NCBI RefSeq assembly: GCF_035818615.1
Contig: NZ_JAYKZY010000002.1
Location: forward strand, 498,501 to 562,500
Length of the DNA: 64,000 nucleotides
From: Sphingobium sp. CR2-8
Lineage (GTDB): Bacteria > Pseudomonadota > Alphaproteobacteria > Sphingomonadales > Sphingomonadaceae
Direction: 5' to 3'
Below the pieces are notes generated by a model, which was given only the letters and a program-made list of their open reading frames with translations, ran no database searches and was not told where the DNA came from. This document shows, in pieces, positions 56,839 to 64,000 of the stretch (positions are counted from its first letter, which is position 1; every line of letters begins with the position of its first letter). A program made the translations under genes and the position numbers.

Positions 56839-59652
56839 ATGGTGCGTTCATCCAGCCGGCCCGGCGCCGGTATCAAATTCGTTCGTCTGGCCCTGACGTG
56901 CGGCATCGCTTGCGGCGCGATGGCATCGTCGGATGCGCTGGCGCAGGCGCCGCTGGAAGAAGAAGCGGAAGCCATCGTCGTTACCGGCAGCCGCCCGATC
57001 GCCGAATCCGAAGCCGCCGCGCTGGACGTGCAGAAGAACAGCGATTCGCTGGTCGCCGTGATCGCATCCGATTCGGTGGGCCGCCTGCCCGACCAGAATA
57101 TCGCCCAGGCCACCAGCCGTCTGCCAGGCGTCAGCGTCGAACGCGACCAGGGCCAGGCGCGCTACATCAACCTGCGCGGGTCGCCCAAGACCTGGACCAC
57201 CCTGTCGTTCGACGGCATCAACGTCGTCAGCCCCGAAGGCCGCGACGCCCGGTTCGATTCGATCCCGTCCGCGATCGCGGGCAAGATCATCGTGTCCAAG
57301 GCGGTGACCCCCGACATGCCGGGCGAGACGGTCGCCGGCAACGTCAACGTCATCACTCGGTCGGCGTTCGACTATGATGGCTTCCATCTGGCGGGCAAGG
57401 CCGGTGGCGGCCTGGCGGAACTGGGCGACCGCAAAGAATATGAAGGCAATCTGATCGTGTCGAACCGGTTCGACACCGGTATCGGCGAAATCGGCGTGCT
57501 GCTGTCGGGCAGTTATTACGAACGCAACATGATCACCGACAATTTCGAGAATGATTATGAGCGCGTCGGCAATGGTGTGACCACCGGCGACCGCCGTCCC
57601 GGCAACGGCACGCGTTTCTGGGCGCATGAAACCGAGAATAAGCTCTATCGCCTGACCCGCAAGAACTGGTCGGTGTCGGGCCGTCTGGACTGGAAGCCGG
57701 ACGATCAGAACATGATTTCGGCGCGGTCGATCTACACCATCTTCACCGACGACGAAGCTCGCGACAATTATCGTTTCGATCTGGACGACAAGGAAGGCGA
57801 TCTCGTCAGCAGCACCGCTGCTTGCGGCGCCAGCACCGCCAACACGACGTCGGGCTATGCGGATATCTGCGCAGGCAACACGCCGCAGAAGGGCACGATC
57901 TACGGCATCGACATCCGCCAGCGTTCGACGCTGCGCGCGTTCCGCCAGTCGGTGTTCACCAACACGCTGGAAGGCAGCCATGAATTTGCCGACGGCTGGA
58001 AACTGAACTGGGTCGGCAATTATACCGAATCGAAGGATGACCGATCGGTCACGGGCGAGGCGAGCTATGAAAGCCCGTCCGCGCGTAACCTGCGCCCGAC
58101 GGTGGCCTATGACTTCACCGACCCCAACCGGTCGCGCCTGACCCTGTTCCGCACGCTCGTGACCGGGACCGGCGCAGCGACGCGCTACACGGCCGGCGAT
58201 CAGGTGACGGCGGTGGACAATTTCGCCAAGACGCCGACCGGCTTCACCGTGCTGGACGCGGTCGACACGACCAAGGCCTATACCGGCAAGCTGGTGCTGA
58301 CCCGTGAACTGGACAATGCGACGCTCAAGGCCGGTTTCCAATATGACCGCCGCAACAAGATCGCCGACGAGAACCAGATTTCGTTGAACGCCGCGCAAGC
58401 GGCAACGATCCTGCCCGCTGACTACAACCAGTTTTCGACCGGGCAGAAATTCCTCGGCGAAATTCCGATGGGCTATACTTTCCGCTATTTCGATCTGGAC
58501 AAGATGCGGGCCGCGTCGGAAGCCGCGCAGCAGGCCTACGCCTTCACGCCCAACACCGGCAATAATTACAATGTGCGCGAGGAAGTGTTCGCCGGTTTCC
58601 TGATGGGGACGGTGCGGTACGACTGGGGTTCGGTCGTCGGCGGCGTACGTGTCGAGCATATCAAGAATATGGGTCGCGCCATCGGTACGGTCGGCACCAC
58701 GCCAGGCCTGATCGTCGCCGAAGCATCGCAGACGCTCGCTTTCCCCAGCCTGCACGTCAACTATAATGTCGATGACACCAAGAAGCTGCGCCTGTCGTTC
58801 AACAGCGGCGCGGCGCGGGCCGACTATGACCAACTGCGTCCCAATGTGGTCATCAACGACACGGCCGGCAGCATTTCGGGTGGCAACCCGGCGGTGAAGC
58901 CGGAGCGTGCCTATGGCGTCGACGCCTATTTCGAATGGTATTTGCGGCCGCAGGGCTATCTGATGATCGGCACCTTCTACAAGAAGATCGAGGATGTGCT
59001 CTACACCTCGTCGCGCACGTTCAATTCGCCCGCACTCAACAGCAACGGCTTCGATCGGTCGGACTATACCTATAGCGGCATCGTCAATGGCGGCAGCGGT
59101 CGCATCGTCGGTCTGGAAGCGGCGGCGCAGTTGCAGCTGGAGCCGTGGACGCAGGAACTGGGCCTGCCCGACTTCATGGGTGGCTTTGGCATCTCGGCCA
59201 ATATCACCCTGAACGATAGCAAGGTCGAAAAGCCCAACGTGGTCACAAACGGGGTGGTCGTGGTTCCGCGCCGCAACGTGCGGCTGCCCGGCACGTCCGA
59301 CTATGTGTATAATGTCGGCGCCTATTATGAAAAATATGGCGTGTCGCTGCGCCTGCAATATCAGAATCGCAGCAAGTGGCTGGACAGCATTGCGGACACG
59401 CTGGTCGATGCTGGCGATACCTATTGGGATAATGACGACGAACTGGATTTCTCGGCGCGCTATACCGTGACGAAGAATTTCGAAATCTATTTCGACGCGT
59501 CGAACCTGCTCAACCATCCGGGTCGTCGTTTCTCCGATCCGGGCAGCCTGCTGGCTGCGGCCGGTACGCCTAATGGCGGCACCAGCAACCAGACGATCGA
59601 ATGGGAACGGTTCGGCCGCCGCTACACAGGTGGCATCCGGTTCAATTTCTGA
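56839..59652 (+). CDS. TonB-dependent receptor (TonB-Xanth-Caul type)
   Basis: 937 aa outer-membrane receptor. The signal peptide ends near ALAQ (residue 37), then EAIVVTGSRP opens the plug. The plug carries DSVGRLPDQNIAQATSRLPG and GQARYINLRG, the signature of this subfamily. A 22-strand barrel follows and ends with the aromatic GIRFNF. AAGGGGGAA just before ATG 56839 supports the start; an in-frame ATG at 56782 is less likely. The ligand is presumably phytate, a phytate breakdown product or a metal complex, from its position opposite the phytase. Confidence 0.93.
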   Translation: MVRSSSRPGAGIKFVRLALTCGIACGAMASSDALAQAPLEEEAEAIVVTGSRPIAESEAAALDVQKNSDSLVAVIASDSVGRLPDQNIAQATSRLPGVSVERDQGQARYINLRGSPKTWTTLSFDGINVVSPEGRDARFDSIPSAIAGKIIVSKAVTPDMPGETVAGNVNVITRSAFDYDGFHLAGKAGGGLAELGDRKEYEGNLIVSNRFDTGIGEIGVLLSGSYYERNMITDNFENDYERVGNGVTTGDRRPGNGTRFWAHETENKLYRLTRKNWSVSGRLDWKPDDQNMISARSIYTIFTDDEARDNYRFDLDDKEGDLVSSTAACGASTANTTSGYADICAGNTPQKGTIYGIDIRQRSTLRAFRQSVFTNTLEGSHEFADGWKLNWVGNYTESKDDRSVTGEASYESPSARNLRPTVAYDFTDPNRSRLTLFRTLVTGTGAATRYTAGDQVTAVDNFAKTPTGFTVLDAVDTTKAYTGKLVLTRELDNATLKAGFQYDRRNKIADENQISLNAAQAATILPADYNQFSTGQKFLGEIPMGYTFRYFDLDKMRAASEAAQQAYAFTPNTGNNYNVREEVFAGFLMGTVRYDWGSVVGGVRVEHIKNMGRAIGTVGTTPGLIVAEASQTLAFPSLHVNYNVDDTKKLRLSFNSGAARADYDQLRPNVVINDTAGSISGGNPAVKPERAYGVDAYFEWYLRPQGYLMIGTFYKKIEDVLYTSSRTFNSPALNSNGFDRSDYTYSGIVNGGSGRIVGLEAAAQLQLEPWTQELGLPDFMGGFGISANITLNDSKVEKPNVVTNGVVVVPRRNVRLPGTSDYVYNVGAYYEKYGVSLRLQYQNRSKWLDSIADTLVDAGDTYWDNDDELDFSARYTVTKNFEIYFDASNLLNHPGRRFSDPGSLLAAAGTPNGGTSNQTIEWERFGRRYTGGIRFNF

Positions 59653-59681
59653 TCCGATCCCCAACGACATTTCAAAAGACA

Positions 59682-59708
59682 AGGGCCGCGCAGTGCGCGG
59701 CCCTTTTT
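59682..59708 (+). terminator. Rho-independent terminator after the TonB-dependent receptor
   Basis: AGGGCCGCGC-AGT-GCGCGGCCCT, perfect ten-base stem, then TTTTATT. Confidence 0.88.
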
Positions 59709-59727
59709 ATTGCAGAGTCAGACGAGC

Positions 59728-59901
59728 CTATCGACCCATATTCAGATAGGCAGCGACTGCGTCTATGCTGTCGCCGACGATATCGACGGCTTCCGCCAAC
59801 TCTTCCGGCGAAACGTCGAAGCGGTAGGTCCAGTATAGGATCGCCGCTTCGCTGTTCAGATCGACCCGATCGGCATCCCGGTCCTGCATGTCCTGTCTCA
59901 T
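59728..59901 (-). CDS. Small DUF3606-like protein
   Basis: 57 aa, MRQDMQDRDADRVDLNSEAA followed by ILYWTYRFDVSPEELAEAVD and IVGDSIDAVAAYLNMGR. The YW..F.VSPEEL..AV..VG pattern is that of DUF3606, a small helical protein of unknown function found in alphaproteobacteria. Complete, with ATG and TAG. It sits between the TonB-dependent receptor terminator and the OPT transporter. Confidence 0.7.
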   Translation of the reverse strand: MRQDMQDRDADRVDLNSEAAILYWTYRFDVSPEELAEAVDIVGDSIDAVAAYLNMGR

Positions 59902-59968
59902 AGACAGTTAGAAGGCACAGATGGCGGCGCTTTTCCGCTTCCCTTTAGGACAGGTCAGGCCATATCTA

Positions 59969-61951
59969 TCAGGCCAGCGGGCTGCTCGCCCAGTTTTTGA
60001 GCTTTGCATAGAGGCCCGCGATCACGCCTGCAAAGATCAGCACCGATAAGGGCACCGCCCAAGGATTTTCGGCGACCAGCGCCAGCGGCGCGTCGCTGTC
60101 CGTGCTGGCGACTATCCCTGCGAAGGCGACGCCGAACAGGCTTTCGCCCACGATGAAGCCGGTCGCCATCAACACGCCCATGCGCTCGGCAAATTCGGGG
60201 TTCGACTGGCGCAGCGACCAGCGATTGTAGAAATGGCCGACCACCGCGCCGACCGGGATCAGCAGGGTGAGTGCCATCGGCAGATAGATGCCCATGCCGA
60301 CCGCGAGCGGAGGCAGGCGCAACTTGCCTGAGCGGCCCAGCAGTTCGTCGATCAGGATGACGACCGCACCGATCCCCGCGCCGATGCCGATCAGGCCCCA
60401 GTCGAGATCGCCGCCCAGCACGCCCTTGGCCAGCGCCGAAATCAGCGCGGCCTGCGGGGCGGGCAGGGCATTCTTGCCCGCGCCGGGCGCTCCGGCGAAA
60501 CCGAAGGCGCTGTTGAGCAGGTCCAGCACCGGCGGGATCACCAGCGCACCGAACAACACGCCCAGGATGAGCGCGATCTGCTGCTTCCACGGCGTCGCGC
60601 CGACTAGCTGCCCGGTCTTGAGATCCTGGAGATTGTCGTTGGAGATGGTGGCGATGCCGAACACGATCGCGGTGGTGAACAGGGCATAGGCGACCAGCGC
60701 CTGCGTCTGCGACGGATCATTGCTACCCGATCCGTAGATCGCGGCTAGCATCAGCGACGCGCCCAGCACGGCGAGGATGCCGACGCCCGAAATCGGGCTG
60801 TTCGACGCGCCGATCAGGCCTGCCATATAGCCGCAGACCGACGCGATCACGATGCCCGCGACCAGCACATAGACCAGCGTCAGGCCGATGACCGGCACCG
60901 GATTGGCGGCGATCGGGCCGCCCTGCGCAAAGATCCAGAGCAGCACGCCGATGGGGAGCAGGGCGGCCAATATGGTGCCGCCGACGATGGAGATGGGCAG
61001 GTCGCGCTCGGTAATGTCGAGGCTGGCGGCGTTGCCGGACCGTCGGGTGGCGTTGGCGACCAGCGCGGAGCGGATGCCGCTGACGATCGGGCCGAGTATT
61101 TTGAGCAGGGTCCAGATCGCCGCCACGCCGATCGTGCCCGCGCCGATGAAGCGCGCCTTCATGCGGAAGGCGGTGCCCACGATATCGGACAGCTCTGCGC
61201 CCGTCGGCAAGGGAGCGGTGAGATAGGGGACCAGGCCGACCCAGCTGATGAGCAGGCCGATGAACATCGCGACGCCGACCGACAGGCCGACCAGATGACC
61301 CACGCCGATCAGCGCCATCGAAAAGCTGGTGGAGACGGAGGTCGCGCCCGCCCCGAACTTGAAGAAGGTGGCGGCTTCCTCCGCCAGGATACGCGTCTTG
61401 GCGATGATGGAGAAGCCAGCGGCCGCGATCGCGCTGGCGACGATGGCGGCCAGGCCGCGCCTGTTCTCTTCCAGTCCCTCGCGCGATCCGGCGCCCACTT
61501 TGAGCACTTCGGCGGCCGCGACGCCTTCGGGATAGGGGAGGTCGGACCCGGTCACGAGCGCGCGGCGCAGCGGCACCGAATACATGACCCCCAATATGCC
61601 GCCCAGCGCGATAGTGCAGGCGGAGAGCCAATAGGGAAAGCCCTGCCACCAGCCGATGATGACCAGGCCCGGCAGCACGAAGATTATGGCCGACAGCGTG
61701 CCCGCGGCCGACGCGATGGTCTGGACGATGTTGTTTTCCAGGATCGTGCCGGTTGCGAACAGCCGCAGCACCGCCATGGAGATGACGGCGGCGGGAATCG
61801 ACGTGGCGAAGGTCAGGCCGATCTTGAGCCCCAGATAGACGTTCGCCGCCGTGAAGATCAGGGTGATGAGCGCGCCAAGGATGACCCCGCGCAGCGTCAG
61901 TTCGGCCATGCCATGGGTCTGTGCCCCCTGGCCCGTCACGTCGCTTGTCAC
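59969..61951 (-). CDS. OPT family oligopeptide transporter
   Basis: 660 aa integral membrane protein with about 14-16 hydrophobic segments. The N-terminus MAELTLRGVILGALITLIFT with AANVYLGLKIGLTFATSIPA, and the SDLPYPEGVAAAEVLKVG and GASNSPISGVGILAV segments, are those of the OPT superfamily. Proton-driven uptake of small peptides or siderophore-like compounds is the family role; the substrate here is unknown. No gene is coupled to it. Confidence 0.88.
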   Translation of the reverse strand: MTSDVTGQGAQTHGMAELTLRGVILGALITLIFTAANVYLGLKIGLTFATSIPAAVISMAVLRLFATGTILENNIVQTIASAAGTLSAIIFVLPGLVIIGWWQGFPYWLSACTIALGGILGVMYSVPLRRALVTGSDLPYPEGVAAAEVLKVGAGSREGLEENRRGLAAIVASAIAAAGFSIIAKTRILAEEAATFFKFGAGATSVSTSFSMALIGVGHLVGLSVGVAMFIGLLISWVGLVPYLTAPLPTGAELSDIVGTAFRMKARFIGAGTIGVAAIWTLLKILGPIVSGIRSALVANATRRSGNAASLDITERDLPISIVGGTILAALLPIGVLLWIFAQGGPIAANPVPVIGLTLVYVLVAGIVIASVCGYMAGLIGASNSPISGVGILAVLGASLMLAAIYGSGSNDPSQTQALVAYALFTTAIVFGIATISNDNLQDLKTGQLVGATPWKQQIALILGVLFGALVIPPVLDLLNSAFGFAGAPGAGKNALPAPQAALISALAKGVLGGDLDWGLIGIGAGIGAVVILIDELLGRSGKLRLPPLAVGMGIYLPMALTLLIPVGAVVGHFYNRWSLRQSNPEFAERMGVLMATGFIVGESLFGVAFAGIVASTDSDAPLALVAENPWAVPLSVLIFAGVIAGLYAKLKNWASSPLA

Positions 61952-62030
61952 CCTTTATCCCCTTGGCTTGGTATTTGTCCTAAACGACTGGTAATAATGT
62001 TGCCGGGTCGTGGATCAATCGGAAAGTGGG

Positions 62031-62819
62031 TCAGGAGGCGTTTCGCGCCGACGCGGTCGGCGGCAGATGGTCCAGCCAGGCATCGACTAGGCTGGTCCAG
62101 CGTTGATAGCCGCGCGCGTTCATATGCAGCCCGTCGGGGCGGAACAGCGACGCGTCGGGCAAGCCGTCCGGCGCCAGCAACACCGTGCCGACATCGATAT
62201 AATCGAAGCTGCCCGAACTTGCCCGCGCGGCGATGGCGGCGTTGACCTGCGCCATCTTGGGCCACAGCGTCCAGCGCATCGGGCTGGGCTTGAGCGACAG
62301 CCAGGCGATCGACGCGCGCGGATAATCGGCGCGCAGCTGCTTGAGCAGCGACAGGATATCGCGGGAGACGGCCTGCGGCGTCGTACCGGCGGCCAGATCA
62401 TTCTCGCCTACATAGACGACCACGGAGCGGGGCGGGACGGGCGGCAGCAGGCGCTTGTAATAATGCAGCACATGGGCGGTTGTCGCCCCGCCGAAACCGC
62501 GATTGACCGTGCCGATATCGGTGAAGCTGCCCGCTATGTCCCACAGCCGGATGCTGGAACTGCCCAGGAACAGCGTGGCGTTGCGGACCGGCGCTCCGGC
62601 GCTGTTAGCCCTGGCAAAAGCTTCCACTTCATTGGCGAAGGGGAAGGTCGGATCGGCATTGGGCGCACGGGCAGGCGGGATCGCGGCGGGCGGCGGCGCC
62701 GCCAGAACGGCGGTCGGCATCGCGCAGGCGAGTAGCAACGCCGCGAAGCGCGCGCGCGGGCGAGGCGCCGTGCCCTTAATGGCGGTGGAGCGGGCGCAGG
62801 CGATATTTGCCGTCCGCAT
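62031..62819 (-). CDS. SGNH/GDSL-type hydrolase, exported
   Basis: 262 aa from ATG 62819. The signal region ends near AVLA (residue 40). Block I is FLGSSSIRLW (Ser88), block II RGFGGATTAHVLHY, block III YVGENDLA, and the catalytic Asp/His are in DGLHMNARGY. Esterase or acyl-carbohydrate deacylase. The start overlaps the end of hspQ by 44 bases; the true start may be further in. Confidence 0.78.
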   Translation of the reverse strand: MRTANIACARSTAIKGTAPRPRARFAALLLACAMPTAVLAAPPPAAIPPARAPNADPTFPFANEVEAFARANSAGAPVRNATLFLGSSSIRLWDIAGSFTDIGTVNRGFGGATTAHVLHYYKRLLPPVPPRSVVVYVGENDLAAGTTPQAVSRDILSLLKQLRADYPRASIAWLSLKPSPMRWTLWPKMAQVNAAIAARASSGSFDYIDVGTVLLAPDGLPDASLFRPDGLHMNARGYQRWTSLVDAWLDHLPPTASARNAS

Positions 62820-63147
62820 AGGCGCCGAACAGGCCGGTGATGGCGGGATGGTCGATCGGCTCGTCGCTGTCGTCGGCGACCAGATTCTGCTGGCTGACAT
62901 AAGCGACATAGCTGGATTCGCCATTTTCGGCGAGCAGGTGATAGAAGGGCTGGTCCTTGTCGGGCCGCGCGGTTTCCGGGATCGCTTCATACCATTCCTC
63001 GCTATTGGCGAAGACCGGGTCGATATCGAACACGACGCCGCGAAAACCGAACATCCGGTGTTGCACCACATCGCCGATGCTGAAGCAGGCATGGACGATC
63101 GGCGGGGCGGTGACGCCAGCGCCGAAAATCTGAATCGTGTCTCTCAT
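62776..63147 (-). CDS. hspQ: Heat shock protein HspQ (YccV-like)
   Basis: 123 aa. The pattern FSIGDVVQHRMFGFRGVVFD with IDPVFANSEEWY and QPFYHLLAENGESSYVAYVS is typical of the HspQ/hemimethylated-DNA-binding family. The gene is separate from, but overlaps, the SGNH hydrolase gene downstream. HspQ in enterobacteria modulates Lon; the role here is presumed. Confidence 0.88.
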   Translation of the reverse strand: MRDTIQIFGAGVTAPPIVHACFSIGDVVQHRMFGFRGVVFDIDPVFANSEEWYEAIPETARPDKDQPFYHLLAENGESSYVAYVSQQNLVADDSDEPIDHPAITGLFGAYADGKYRLRPLHRH

Positions 63148-63271
63148 ACATCCAATTTAGGAGCGTCTTGCGCCGACACAAGAAAAATACCGGAAAGGGC
63201 GCTTGGCAAGGGTGATTTCATTCGCTAATGGCCGCCCCTCGACCGGGACGGCGCCATGCCGACCCTTCTGC

Positions 63272-63361
<90 letters not shown>

Positions 63362-63690
63362 ATTCTTCCTGAAATAATCCCAAACGAACATGACCAGATC
63401 GCTGTCGATCGGCAAGCTTGGTTGAGCCTTCCGCGCCCGCTATCATGGGCGATAGGGGCATCCGCCATAAGGCCGAGTATCCCTTTTTCACATCATGGCA
63501 GGTCGCGCCCGTCTTCGCGTCGAATTATGTGCGGCCACATGGGCCAAATGCGTGAAATCACATCCGAATTCGGAATCCTTGTACCGCCCATCAAATAAAG
63601 TCCGTTCTATCGGCTGCGTAGCCCTTCGCGCGCCCTCTCCACATCCAGGGTGAGCGCCATGACGGCAGGGCAGATCGAAAGGGATCGACG
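63362..63690. other. Spacer between tRNA-Ser and the adhesin gene
   Basis: About 330 bases with no recognisable gene or strong hairpin. It is somewhat AT-richer near 63470-63600. It should contain the promoter of the adhesin gene, but no clear pair of boxes stands out. Confidence 0.5.
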
Positions 63691-64000
63691 ATGGCGGCCG
63701 AAATAATCGATAAAGTGACCGGCGCCACTGCCGAGGCCCCTGTCGATGCCATCATGTTGAACGAGCCAAGCGTCGTCCGCCTGCAATTGGACAGAGAGGC
63801 CATTGTTGCGCTGGAGCAGAATGGCGATGATCTGATCATCCGGTTGCAAGATGGCAACATCATCCGTGTTGGCAATTTTTACGAGCGGATCGACGGCAGC
63901 ACGAACGATCTGGTGCTGCGCGACACCGACGGCAACCAGTGGCTGGCCCGATCGGGAAGCCGCTTCCCGCGCTTTTCCTTGTTGAACGACCTCGACGAAC
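63691..64000 (+). CDS. Large adhesin with BapA-prefix-like N-terminus (3' end missing)
   Basis: The visible 103 residues begin MAAEIIDKVTGATAEAPVDA. They contain EQNGDDLIIRLQDGNIIRVG, then NFYERIDGSTNDLVLRDTDG and NQWLARSG, which resemble the BapA/Bap/LapF prefix-like domain found at the N-terminus of giant Ig-repeat surface adhesins, usually secreted by a type I system. GGGATCG precedes the ATG. The gene runs off the right edge, so repeats and secretion signal are not seen. Confidence 0.72.
   Translation, partial: MAAEIIDKVTGATAEAPVDAIMLNEPSVVRLQLDREAIVALEQNGDDLIIRLQDGNIIRVGNFYERIDGSTNDLVLRDTDGNQWLARSGSRFPRFSLLNDLDE

Noticed and set aside
56848..59682. 944-residue open frame on the minus strand opposite the TonB-dependent receptor
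   Set aside because: An antisense shadow of a high-GC gene. The plus strand encodes a full receptor with signal peptide, plug motifs and terminal Phe; the minus frame has no family-like sequence.

Overview
The window is high-GC DNA from an alphaproteobacterium, most likely a sphingomonad (Sphingomonadaceae, Sphingobium/Sphingomonas-like). The evidence is gene content and protein style: SspB-alpha, ATP12 chaperone, CrtZ-type carotenoid hydroxylase, a beta-propeller phytase beside a TonB-dependent receptor of the Xanthomonas/Caulobacter type, a PEP-CTERM protein, DUF3606, and -10 elements of the CTATAG kind. It looks like core chromosome. I see no transposase, integrase, phage gene or CRISPR array.

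Layout. 1-1390 (minus): end of a bactofilin gene and an overlapping M23 peptidase. 1.9-6.3 kb: str operon (rpsL, rpsG, fusA, tuf). 6.5-19.1 kb: S10 and spc operons plus adk, with a structured gap between rpsJ and rplC, a hairpin leader before rplN, and a terminator/promoter break between rpmD and rplO. The alpha operon (rpsM-rpsK-rpoA-rplQ) does not follow adk, and rpoBC does not precede rpsL. 19.3-28 kb: acyltransferase, CsgG/HfaB-like protein, lepA, an esterase-like hydrolase, a PH-domain protein, a degenerate HNH-type protein, and a GDYXXLXY/DUF2157 pair. 28-34 kb: EamA transporter, then a tight run crcB - RluC-type synthase - PaiB-like - HAD - small membrane protein - ATP12, then a TPR protein. 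34.1-36.6 kb (minus): two L,D-transpeptidase-type proteins flanking a lipoprotein. 36.7-38.2 kb: deacetylase and a membrane protein.

38.2-42.2 kb (minus) is a histidine cluster, hisB - yciI-like - hisH - hisA - hisF - (PEP-CTERM gene) - hisE. The PEP-CTERM gene has a good sigma-54 promoter match of its own. 42.2-45.4 kb: sspB, fumC, a small unknown gene, gmk. 45.5-50.6 kb (minus): MidA-like methyltransferase, lgt, crtZ, metC, sseA. 50.7-52.5 kb: two divergent genes, a membrane-anchored protein and queF, each interrupted by a single-base frameshift in a run of six C (coding sense). 52.8-59.7 kb: M1 aminopeptidase, then a phytase lipoprotein and a TonB-dependent receptor, divergent, each with a Pho-box-like 18-mer upstream. 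59.7-63.1 kb (minus): DUF3606, OPT transporter, SGNH hydrolase, hspQ. 63.3 kb: tRNA-Ser(CGA), then the start of a large adhesin that runs off the right edge.

How the genes work together: the left third makes ribosomes, elongation factors, the translocon and adenylate kinase; lepA, the pseudouridine synthase and queF add translation support. A second theme is the cell envelope (bactofilin/M23, L,D-transpeptidases, Lgt, PEP-CTERM, adhesin). The phytase/receptor pair is a probable phosphate-starvation scavenging unit. Several dispersed palindromes of at least two families lie between genes.
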